The position numbers were made by a program, and so were the translations under genes. DNA of 15,537 bases from Proteiniphilum sp. UBA4977. GTDB taxonomy: Bacteria > Bacteroidota > Bacteroidia > Bacteroidales > Dysgonomonadaceae. Under the pieces are notes generated by a model that saw only the letters and a program-made list of their open reading frames with translations, searched no databases and was not told where the DNA came from. The stretch lies in NCBI GenBank assembly GCA_002398565.1, contig DGZP01000038.1, forward strand, positions 2,923 to 18,459, in the 5' to 3' direction. Shown one piece after another: positions 1 through 8,114 of the stretch. The number at the start of each line of letters is the position of its first letter. Position 1 is the stretch's first letter.

Positions 1-1011
1 GACAAGCCTTTTATGATCATGTATCATCAAAAAGCACCTCACAGGAACTGGATGCCTGCACCGCGCCATTTGGGTATTTTTAATGATAAAACGTTCCCCG
101 AACCCGATAATCTGTTCGATAATTACAACCATAGGGGTAGCGCGGCAAAGGAACAGGATATGTCAATTGAACATACCCTCAGCAATGACTGGGATTTAAA
201 ACTGCTCACACGTCAGGAATTACTTAACGATACAACAAATAGGTTATACAGCGTATATCGACGTATGTCACAAGAGGTTCAGCATAAATGGGATTCGGTA
301 TATGCCGGCCGTATAGCCGAGTATAAAAGCGGGAAACTAAACGGGGAAGAGTTGGTGAGGTGGAAGTACCAACAATATATGCGCGACTATCTAGCGACTG
401 TTCTCTCGGTAGATGAAAATATCGGAAGGTTACTGGAGTATCTTGAGGAAAAGGGAGAGCTGAATAATACCATGATTGTTTACACATCCGACCAGGGATT
501 CTTTTTAGGTGAACATGGTTGGTTTGACAAACGCTTTATGTATGAAGAGTCGCAACGTATGCCTTTGGTGATCCGTTATCCGAAATCGATCAAGGCAGGA
601 AGTGTATCCCGGGCACTTTCCATGAACGTGGATTTTGCCCCTACTTTCCTGGATATGGCGGGGATAGATATCCCGGAAGATATGCAAGGGGTATCGCTTA
701 AACCGGTATTGACCAATGCGGGAGAAATTCCCCCCGACTGGAGAGAAGCGGTGTACTACCACTTCTATGAGTATCCGGGGGAACATGCGGTAAAACGCCA
801 TTACGGGATACGTACAGCGGATTTCAAATTGATCCATTTCTATAACGATATCGACGAGTGGGAAATGTACGACCTGAAAAAAGATCCGAAAGAGATGGTC
901 AATGTATTCGACAATCCGGAATATAGCGACAAGAAGAATGAACTGATGCAGCTGCTAAAAAATGTCCGGACAGAATATAAGGATGACGACCAAATCCTGT
1001 CTGTGAGATAA
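1..1011 (+). CDS. S1-family sulfatase, 3' part (5' end outside window)
   Basis: This is the C-terminal 336 residues of a type I (S1) arylsulfatase-superfamily enzyme, which hydrolyses sulfate esters, here presumably on a glycan. The frame is open from base 1, so the ATG at 13 is internal and the N-terminal half, with the formylglycine motif, lies upstream. Visible core features, numbered from the first codon in the window, are the KAPH motif (K11, H14), which in S1 enzymes contacts the sulfate, the S-D-Q-G metal-site strand (D164, Q165), and H172 and K177 after it. The end (about residues 240-336, with 'MYDLKKDPKEMVN') matches the DUF4976-type C-terminal subdomain. The KAPHRNWMP and SDQGFFLGEHGWFDKR patterns resemble Bacteroidetes N-acetylglucosamine-6-O-sulfatase-like enzymes, but this specificity is inference. 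It is followed after 42 bases by another sulfatase gene on the same strand, so it is probably in the same operon. Confidence 0.93.
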   Translation, partial: DKPFMIMYHQKAPHRNWMPAPRHLGIFNDKTFPEPDNLFDNYNHRGSAAKEQDMSIEHTLSNDWDLKLLTRQELLNDTTNRLYSVYRRMSQEVQHKWDSVYAGRIAEYKSGKLNGEELVRWKYQQYMRDYLATVLSVDENIGRLLEYLEEKGELNNTMIVYTSDQGFFLGEHGWFDKRFMYEESQRMPLVIRYPKSIKAGSVSRALSMNVDFAPTFLDMAGIDIPEDMQGVSLKPVLTNAGEIPPDWREAVYYHFYEYPGEHAVKRHYGIRTADFKLIHFYNDIDEWEMYDLKKDPKEMVNVFDNPEYSDKKNELMQLLKNVRTEYKDDDQILSVR

Positions 1012-1053
1012 GCGAACAAGAGCATGACTTCATAAAATCCAGAACAATAAGAG

Positions 1054-4000
1054 ATGCAAAACAACCTTTTATTAACAATATATGGTATCACGCTACCGCT
1101 TTTTTCCGGCAATCAGGTTCTACATGCAGACAATGACCAACGGCCCAACATCTTGTGTATTGTTTGCGAAGATATTAGTCCATACTTAGGTTGTTATGGC
1201 GATCCGGTAGCGGTAACGCCGAACCTGGACAATTTTTCAAAGGAAGCCATCCGCTATACCGGAATGTACTCAACCATGGGGGTGTCTGCTCCCAGCAGGG
1301 CAGCGTTAATCACCGGCATGTACCCGACATCTATTGGTGCAAACAACATGCGCACCACACAAAAAAAGTCCAAGCCGGAAGGTATTGCGCCCTATGAAGT
1401 GGTCTTGCCGGAAGGCGTGAAATGTTTCACGGAATATCTGCGTGAGGCGGGCTATTATTGCACCAACAATGCCAAAACAGACTATCAGTTCGCTTCCCCC
1501 CTTACGGCATGGGATGAGCAGGGTGTGACGGCACATTGGAAAAATGCTCCGGAGAAGATGCCTTTTTTCTCCATTTTCAACCTGAATGTCACCCACGAGT
1601 TTCAAATAATGGAACGATCCGGTCTTCCCTTAAGCGTAAACCCGAACGACATTACATTGCCCCCCTACTATCCGGATGATCCGGTGATCAGGCACGATAT
1701 GGCAGTGATGTACAGCAACATCACCGAGATGGACAAACAGTTTCAAGTGCTGCTCGATGAGCTTGAAAATACGGATAAGTGGGACAACACCATTGTGATC
1801 TTCTATTCCGATAACGGAGGACCCTTACCCCGGCAAAAAAGAGAAATTTACGAATCCGGAACGCTTGTTCCCTTTATGATACGGTTTCCTGACAGATACA
1901 ATGCCGGAACCACCGATACAGATTTGCACATGTTTATTGATATCCCGGCCACGATTTTATCCCTGGCGGGAGTACCCGTTCCGGACCACATGCACGGCAG
2001 TCCGTTTTTGGGAAAACAAAAAGGAGAAAAGCGCAAGTATGTCTTTGGTGCACGGGACAGGCTGGATACATTTTACGACAAGCAGGGCTGTGTGAGGGAT
2101 GCCCGCTTTCGTTACATCCGCAATTATATGCCCTCTCAATCGGATTACCTGCCGATAATATCCCGCTCTCCCATGCCCTTGATGAGGCGACTGGAAGAAC
2201 TTCATGCTGCAGGGAAATTGAACCCCGACCAGGAAAAATGGTTCCAGTCTCCACGTCCGGAAGCTGAATTGTACGATCTGTCGGCAGATCCGCACGAACT
2301 GAACAATTTGGCAAATAATCCCAGGTACACGGCAAAGATCCGGGAACTAAGCCTTGCGTTCGATCAGTGGGTTACGGATTACAATGAACACTGGAAGCTG
2401 ACCGAAAAAGAACTGATTAACAGGTTTTGGCCCGGCGGTGTACAACCTGTGGTCGATCAGCCTGTAGTCTCCGTGAAAAACGGGACGGCAACGCTTACAT
2501 GCTCTACACCCGGCGCCTCAATAGCTTATCAGATAAACGGCAAAGGGATCCACGAAGACCATTGGCATCTTTACACGAAACCTTTCCCAGTAAAGAAGAA
2601 TGACAAAATAACCACAATCGGGACAAGGGCAGGATACAAAAACAGCTCGCTCCAGGCAGAGGCGGATGAATTGCTGATGGAATGGGTGGAGACCCTGTTA
2701 TCTTACCAGGTAGTCCACGCAGATACCTCGCTCAACGGAGGCCTGATGTGTCCGGCGTGCGCACGGATACACGGCAGATGCGGCGATGCGGTACTCCCGC
2801 TGATGTATGCCGCCGAAAAGACAAGCAATGCCAAGTACATCCAGGCCGCGAAAAGATTGATGAAATGGATGGAAAACATGCGTCAACCCGATGGTTCCTG
2901 GATGAACGATGTCAATGTATCCGACTGGAACGGTACCACCGTCTTTGCTGCCATTGCATTGTATGAAGCCCTGCATCATTATGGTTACCTACTGGACGAT
3001 TCTACCCGGAATGTCTGGAACCAGCAACTGTTGTCGGCCGGGGAATTTATTCTTCAAAACGACTTTATTTACAGCCGGCGTCGAGAAGGAATGCGAAATA
3101 TGAACGTCAACTATTCGGCATCGGCAACCTATGCGCTTTATGCTATCGGGAAAAAATTCAACAGGAATGATTTCGTCCGGAAAGCGAACCAGATCGCATC
3201 GGATTTAAAAGGTTATTTTACTGAAAAAGACTTTTTCCTGTTCGGAGAAGGCCCGGAGATATGGGAAAAGACAAGAAACGGATGCTTTCCGGTAGACCTG
3301 GGGTACAATGTGGAGGAGTCGCTTCCCAACATGATGCACTATGCTGAAATGGCAGGCGATCACGAATTAAAAGAGTTGCTGCTAAAGTCCATGGACACCC
3401 ATTTGGCATTCATGCTCCCCGATGGAGCATGGGATAACAGCTGGGGCACACGCAGCTTTAAATGGACCTACTGGGGAGGACGTACCAGCGATGGATTTAT
3501 GGGGGGATACGCCATCCCCGATGCTGGTGAGCATCCGGAATATTACGAAGCCATCCGGCGGAACATATCGCTCTTGAAGGAGGCCACCCACAACGGATTG
3601 CTCTACGGCGGCATGCACTATAAAACGGCCGGTATGAAGCCGTGCATCCATCACACTTTCGGACATGCCAAAGCACTGGCATCATTTCTGTCTTTGCCGG
3701 TAGCTACCCCTCCCCGTGTTTTACTTCCCCGGGATAAAGAGTACGGCGTAAAATATTTCAAGGATATCAACACCTGGCTCGTATCGGAAGACGACTGGCG
3801 GGCCACCATCACGGGATTCGACGCCGAATACAAGGTAAAGGGTACTCATCCCATGGGAGGGGCACTCTCCATGTTATGGCATAAGAAAACAGGACCGGTA
3901 TTTGCCGCCACAATGAACAAGTTTTCCATGATTGAAGCACCCAACATGCAAAGCTATTTGCAGGAAAATAAAATGCCGGGCACTCCCCGGGTAGAGCTTC

Positions 4001-4464
4001 TGGAAAACGGTGTCATGTACAGCAACCTCGATGATTTACATGCAGAAATCAATGATCACCAGAAAGGAGATGCCCACATTTTCAGCATCTCCACTCATCT
4101 GGTAAACAGCGAACAAGCCTATTCGTCATTCGGAAATAGTGTTGTAGAAATCACGTATACATTTTATGCGGGAAACATTCTCATCCGTTGCAAAGGAGAC
4201 AAGTCACTTGCCGGAAAAGGAATAAAACTGGTACTCCCAGTCATCTCCGACCCGGAGGAAAAAGTACAGAGAACTGGAAATGAGCTGTCAATAAAAAAAC
4301 AAAATTGCTCCTTGATCCTAAAAAGCAACTCAATACTTCAGATCGCTCCGACCGATCCAAACGGGCGGATTTTTAATCCTGTTCCCGGTTTTAGTTTTAT
4401 TCCGGTTGTCATTGAGCCCGGCCCCGATGGCGAAATGGAGGTAACGATCACAGTGGAAAAATGA
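1054..4464 (+). CDS. Secreted sulfatase fused to a toroid/beta-sheet lyase-like module
   Basis: A 1136-residue multidomain protein. Residues 1-26 look like a signal peptide. Residues about 30-460 are an S1 sulfatase: metal-binding E39-D40, the formylglycine motif S78-A-P-S-R82 (serine type), the second metal site D253-N254, and the usual ending ELYDLSADPHE near 405-415. Residues about 468-530 resemble a chitobiase C-terminal (CHB_HEX_C-like) beta domain. From about 545 to 880 there is a helical repeat region typical of an (alpha/alpha) toroid, with C566-P-A-C, H573-G-R-C-G-D, N684/N686-Y687, G750-Y-N-V-E-E, W793-D-N-S-W-G-T-R800, W804, W807 and H866-H867/H871. Residues about 895-1136 look like an antiparallel beta-sheet domain with a T-H932-P-M-G-G motif. 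Toroid plus beta-sheet is the layout of heparinase- and chondroitin-type lyases, but I recognise no named family for this module. The reading frame is uninterrupted, so this is a real fusion. Ser78 needs a radical-SAM maturase, which is not in the window. The sulfatase call is firm; lyase activity is inferred from architecture. Confidence 0.9.
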   Translation: MQNNLLLTIYGITLPLFSGNQVLHADNDQRPNILCIVCEDISPYLGCYGDPVAVTPNLDNFSKEAIRYTGMYSTMGVSAPSRAALITGMYPTSIGANNMRTTQKKSKPEGIAPYEVVLPEGVKCFTEYLREAGYYCTNNAKTDYQFASPLTAWDEQGVTAHWKNAPEKMPFFSIFNLNVTHEFQIMERSGLPLSVNPNDITLPPYYPDDPVIRHDMAVMYSNITEMDKQFQVLLDELENTDKWDNTIVIFYSDNGGPLPRQKREIYESGTLVPFMIRFPDRYNAGTTDTDLHMFIDIPATILSLAGVPVPDHMHGSPFLGKQKGEKRKYVFGARDRLDTFYDKQGCVRDARFRYIRNYMPSQSDYLPIISRSPMPLMRRLEELHAAGKLNPDQEKWFQSPRPEAELYDLSADPHELNNLANNPRYTAKIRELSLAFDQWVTDYNEHWKLTEKELINRFWPGGVQPVVDQPVVSVKNGTATLTCSTPGASIAYQINGKGIHEDHWHLYTKPFPVKKNDKITTIGTRAGYKNSSLQAEADELLMEWVETLLSYQVVHADTSLNGGLMCPACARIHGRCGDAVLPLMYAAEKTSNAKYIQAAKRLMKWMENMRQPDGSWMNDVNVSDWNGTTVFAAIALYEALHHYGYLLDDSTRNVWNQQLLSAGEFILQNDFIYSRRREGMRNMNVNYSASATYALYAIGKKFNRNDFVRKANQIASDLKGYFTEKDFFLFGEGPEIWEKTRNGCFPVDLGYNVEESLPNMMHYAEMAGDHELKELLLKSMDTHLAFMLPDGAWDNSWGTRSFKWTYWGGRTSDGFMGGYAIPDAGEHPEYYEAIRRNISLLKEATHNGLLYGGMHYKTAGMKPCIHHTFGHAKALASFLSLPVATPPRVLLPRDKEYGVKYFKDINTWLVSEDDWRATITGFDAEYKVKGTHPMGGALSMLWHKKTGPVFAATMNKFSMIEAPNMQSYLQENKMPGTPRVELLENGVMYSNLDDLHAEINDHQKGDAHIFSISTHLVNSEQAYSSFGNSVVEITYTFYAGNILIRCKGDKSLAGKGIKLVLPVISDPEEKVQRTGNELSIKKQNCSLILKSNSILQIAPTDPNGRIFNPVPGFSFIPVVIEPGPDGEMEVTITVEK

Positions 4465-4482
4465 AAAAATAAAAATAATCAT

Positions 4483-6438
4483 ATGAAGAATATCCTGCTA
4501 TTTACAACCGCTGCCCTGTCGGCAACTTCCATGCCGACAAAAGCAGCAAATGCCGACGAAAAACCCAATATCCTCTGGCTGACCTTTGAGGATACAAGCT
4601 GGTATGAATTTGGCTGCTACGGAAACGATCAGGTTAAAACGCCCTGCATCGACTCACTGGCAAGCAAAGGCGTACAATTTATGAATGCCTGGTCTGTGGC
4701 GCCGCAAAGTTCGCCTGCACGTTCCTCGCTCATCACCGGATGTTATGCCACCACCTACGGCATGGACGTCCATCCCCGGCCATATGATACACCAAAAGAT
4801 ATTTTCTTCCCGCAGTATCTCCGGGAAAATGGTTATTTCTGTACCAATAACAGCAAAACCCATTATAACACGACCGTCGACAATACGGTTTGCTGGGACG
4901 AATGCAACGATAGCGCCTCATATAACAGTCCCCGGAGAAGTAATAATCAGCCATTTTTTGCCGTATTTAACACCGTAACCTCACACATGGGGAGGATACG
5001 CACGTTTCATACGGACGGGCGTCGCGACTACACAAAGGAAGGGATATATCCGGGACAATTACGGTTACCACCCCATGTGCCCGACACATACGAAGTCAGG
5101 GCGGACTATGCCGGCCACCTGGAAGCCGTTCAGGATGTGGACAAGTGGGTGGAAATATTCATGAACGACCTGAAGGAAAAAGAACTGGACGACAATACCA
5201 TCGTTTTTGTTTTTAGTGACCACGGCGGATGCCTCCCACGGGGAAAAGGATATCTGTACGAAACGGGATTAAGGGTACCCTTAGTTGTTCATGTACCGAA
5301 AAAGTGGCAACATCTTTTGCCCTCGAAACCCGGCACAAAAGATCAATCGCTGGTCAGCTTCATCGACCTGGGACCGACCGTTTTAAGTCTTGCCGGCATC
5401 AATCCGCCGGAGCACATGCAGGGAAGGGCGGTGATGGGGAAATATGCTGCGGATCAGCCGAAGGCGATGCAGTTCGCCTTTGCCTCCAACCAGCTTCATC
5501 ACTTTATGCCCGTTCGCGCAGCAACCGACGGGAGGTTTAAATATATCCGGAGCTATATCCCCTATAAGCAATTTGCATTGCGCAACTATTATCAGTGGGG
5601 AATGCCCTCAAATAAATCCTGGGATAAACTCATGCTGAAAGAGTGCAACGATCAGGCTGCATGGAAACAGCCTTATCAGCATCACCCGGCAGAGATGTTA
5701 TTCGATTTGCAGTCGGACCCTTTCGAACTGAATAATCTTGCCACAGATCCGGAATACGAAAGCGTACTTCTGGCCTTCCGCGGAGCTGTCTCTGAAAATA
5801 TTCGCCGGACAAGAGATCTGGGGCTCTTTATCCCTTCCTCGAGAGAAGGGGTCAACCTTTATGACAAAGTAATTCAGGAAAATTATCCCTTGGAAAAACT
5901 TTACACGATGGCGGAACTTGCAGGAACAGCGAAAAAAAAGGATCTCCCTTTGTTGCTAAAAGCCCTAAATAGCAGCGAACCCGATGTTCGTTACTGGGCG
6001 GCAGTAGGGTTTGGACACCTTGCGTCAACAGGGAATCTTGACAAGGCTCCCGGAGAGCTTTTAAAGTTGCTGGAAGACGCCAATCCTTACGTGGCCTGCG
6101 AGGCGGCATATGCAGTTTCTTATACGGAGGATGCGGAAAAAGGAGTAAAAAGACTTCTCTTTCCCAACAACGAAGAAGAGAGGAAAATTGGATATGCGCT
6201 GCTGGAGTCCCTATCACTGGACCACACCAAACGTCATTTGATCCAGCCATACATACACGAATTAACAGAAAAGGCTGCTTCGCTCCCGGTAAAGGAAAAT
6301 GAAGATAGCGGATTGATGGCCCGGGGCATTCTCGTCAATATGGGATCTCTGAATATTGATGACCTGCATGGAGCCGGCTCGTATGAGCAGGGACTGAAAC
6401 TAAACAGAGGCAGACGCCCGATGAAGCCAACGCCTTAA
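4483..6438 (+). CDS. Secreted serine-type sulfatase with HEAT-like C-terminal repeats
   Basis: A 651-residue S1 sulfatase with a signal peptide (about residues 1-24, ending near K-A-A-N-A). The core shows E36-D37 metal ligands, the formylglycine motif S76-S-P-A-R80, where serine is the modified residue and the usual second Ser of C/S-x-P-S-R is Ala, and the second metal site D246-H247 followed by LPRGKG. The sulfatase fold ends near 'LFDLQSDPFELNNLA'. The C-terminal part (about 470-600) contains helix pairs such as 'EPDVRYWAAVGFGHLA' and 'NPYVACEAAYAVSY', which look like HEAT/armadillo-type repeats. These may mediate substrate or partner contact. The sulfatase part resembles that of the fusion protein 18 bases upstream (both E-D metal sites, both serine-type), so the two may be diverged paralogues. 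The start is chosen at the ATG preceding the hydrophobic leader; the upstream sequence is A-rich with no Shine-Dalgarno. The sulfated substrate is unknown. Confidence 0.93.
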   Translation: MKNILLFTTAALSATSMPTKAANADEKPNILWLTFEDTSWYEFGCYGNDQVKTPCIDSLASKGVQFMNAWSVAPQSSPARSSLITGCYATTYGMDVHPRPYDTPKDIFFPQYLRENGYFCTNNSKTHYNTTVDNTVCWDECNDSASYNSPRRSNNQPFFAVFNTVTSHMGRIRTFHTDGRRDYTKEGIYPGQLRLPPHVPDTYEVRADYAGHLEAVQDVDKWVEIFMNDLKEKELDDNTIVFVFSDHGGCLPRGKGYLYETGLRVPLVVHVPKKWQHLLPSKPGTKDQSLVSFIDLGPTVLSLAGINPPEHMQGRAVMGKYAADQPKAMQFAFASNQLHHFMPVRAATDGRFKYIRSYIPYKQFALRNYYQWGMPSNKSWDKLMLKECNDQAAWKQPYQHHPAEMLFDLQSDPFELNNLATDPEYESVLLAFRGAVSENIRRTRDLGLFIPSSREGVNLYDKVIQENYPLEKLYTMAELAGTAKKKDLPLLLKALNSSEPDVRYWAAVGFGHLASTGNLDKAPGELLKLLEDANPYVACEAAYAVSYTEDAEKGVKRLLFPNNEEERKIGYALLESLSLDHTKRHLIQPYIHELTEKAASLPVKENEDSGLMARGILVNMGSLNIDDLHGAGSYEQGLKLNRGRRPMKPTP

Positions 6439-6474
6439 AAAAATAATCATTCCACTTTAACAAACAACAACGAG

Positions 6475-8103
6475 ATGAACAGAAGAAAATTTATTAAGAA
6501 TACCGGATGGACATTTGTCGGTTTAGCCGCAACAGGAAGCCTGTTACAAGGTTGTCAACCAAAATCAAAGGAGGCGAAAAAAATAATGCCTTCCCCTCAC
6601 GAACTGAAGCTCTACTGGGGGGATATACACAACCATTGCAACCTCACCTACGGGCATGGAGATATGAAAGATGCGTTTGAAGCGGCCAGGGAACAGCTCG
6701 ACTTTGTTTCGGTCACCCCTCACGCAATGTGGGAAGACATTCCCGGCAGGAATGATATGCGCCTGCAATGGGTTATCGACTATCACACCAAATCGTTCGA
6801 TGCTTTGCGTGCAGGAAAATGGGACGAATACGTGAAGATGACGAACGAATACAACAAGGAAAATGAGTTTCTTACTTTTTTGAGCTACGAGTGTCACGAC
6901 ATGGCGCATGGCGATCACGTGGCATTGTTGTATGATTTGGAAGGGACAATGGTGGAACCTTCAAATGCGATGGAGCTGAAAGCAAAGCTCAAAGGGCAGA
7001 AAGCATTTGTTACGCCTCACCACATGGGATATCAGACCGGCTTCCGGGGATATAACTGGAAATCATTTCAGGAAGACGGACAGACGCCTTTCGTGGAAAT
7101 GTACTCCCGCCACGGGCTGGCTGAAAGCGATGACGGCGACTACAACTACCTGCACGACATGGGGCCCAGGCAATGGGAAGGAACCGTGTTGTACGGATTG
7201 GAGCAAGGGTACAAATTTGGAATTATCGGCTCTACGGATCAACATGCCGGCTACCCCGGAAGCTATGGCGACGGACGGGTAATGGCCCTCGCCCCTTCCC
7301 TCAAACGTGATGATATCTGGCACGCTTTGCAGAACAGGAATGTGGGGTGTGCCACGGGCGACAAGATAAAGATTGATTTTCGAATCAACGACGCAGTCAT
7401 GGGCGAAGTGATCAGGGGTAACAGCAGAAGAATTTACCTGAATGTAGAGGGAGAAAATTCGATTGATTATGTGGACATCATCAAGAATGGAAAATGCATC
7501 GCACGCATGAACGGGCCGCTTATTCCCGCGGTACCGCAGGAAGATCCGGTCAGATGTAAAATAAAAGTGGAATTCGGTTGGAACCGCGAAGAAGAATATG
7601 TACATTGGAATGGTAAATTATCCATTGATAAAGGGATCATAAACCAGATAACACCCTGTTTCAGAGGGGCGGCATACACGTCCCCCCAGCCCGGCGAGAA
7701 GGCGTTTGAGACCCGGGTAAACCGGATCCTGTCCTCTTCTGAAAAGGATGTGGAACTGGATATGTATAGTGCTAAAAATCCCAATACCACAACACCGGCC
7801 ATGCAAGGCGTCATCCTTGATCTGACTATTCCCAAAGAGGGAAGTTTAACGGCAGATTTCAACGGGAAGCGTTTCACGCATTCTATCGGAGAATTACTTC
7901 ACGGTTCCAAGGCTCATTTCATGATAGGTTGGCTGAGTGAAGCGGTTTCATTCAACAGAGCCATTCCTGAAAGCGCCTTTCAGGTGGAGCATTATATGGA
8001 AGACACTGTCGCTGAAAGGGAGGTCGACTACTACTATGTGCGCGTAAGACAAAAAAACCAGCAATGGGCATGGAGCTCCCCTATCTGGGTAGAAAAAATA
8101 TAA
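6475..8103 (+). CDS. DUF3604/PHP-like metalloprotein, Tat-exported lipoprotein
   Basis: A 542-residue protein with a twin-arginine leader (N2-R3-R4-K5-F6-I7-K8) and a lipobox L24-Q-G-C27, so it is probably exported folded through Tat and anchored as a lipoprotein. The mature part begins with a PHP-type metal motif, G-D50-I-H52-N-H54, followed by T-P-H-A near residue 82, V-T-P-H182-H183 and S-T-D255-Q-H257. These are the His/Asp ligands expected of a PHP-fold hydrolase, and the pattern matches the DUF3604 family. The C-terminal region is beta-rich and ends with 'YYYVRVRQKNQQWAWSSPIW', also typical of that family. PHP-fold proteins are often phosphoesterases, but DUF3604 members have no activity I can name with confidence. 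Its place between sulfatases and a ROK kinase suggests periplasmic work on the same glycan or a released fragment. The gaps to its neighbours are 36 and 11 bases. Confidence 0.85.
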   Translation: MNRRKFIKNTGWTFVGLAATGSLLQGCQPKSKEAKKIMPSPHELKLYWGDIHNHCNLTYGHGDMKDAFEAAREQLDFVSVTPHAMWEDIPGRNDMRLQWVIDYHTKSFDALRAGKWDEYVKMTNEYNKENEFLTFLSYECHDMAHGDHVALLYDLEGTMVEPSNAMELKAKLKGQKAFVTPHHMGYQTGFRGYNWKSFQEDGQTPFVEMYSRHGLAESDDGDYNYLHDMGPRQWEGTVLYGLEQGYKFGIIGSTDQHAGYPGSYGDGRVMALAPSLKRDDIWHALQNRNVGCATGDKIKIDFRINDAVMGEVIRGNSRRIYLNVEGENSIDYVDIIKNGKCIARMNGPLIPAVPQEDPVRCKIKVEFGWNREEEYVHWNGKLSIDKGIINQITPCFRGAAYTSPQPGEKAFETRVNRILSSSEKDVELDMYSAKNPNTTTPAMQGVILDLTIPKEGSLTADFNGKRFTHSIGELLHGSKAHFMIGWLSEAVSFNRAIPESAFQVEHYMEDTVAEREVDYYYVRVRQKNQQWAWSSPIWVEKI

Positions 8104-8114
8104 AACAGTGAACG

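Noticed and set aside
13..13. ATG at 13 as the start of the first sulfatase
   Set aside because: The frame is open back to base 1 and codes for conserved sulfatase sequence before it; the real start lies outside the window.
5832..5846. CTCGAG-centred imperfect repeat within the second complete sulfatase
   Set aside because: Inside a coding region, imperfect, and not near promoter elements.
7063..7605. Antisense open frame of 180 codons under the DUF3604 gene
   Set aside because: It lies wholly inside a well-supported gene and has low-complexity, family-less sequence; it is a shadow frame.
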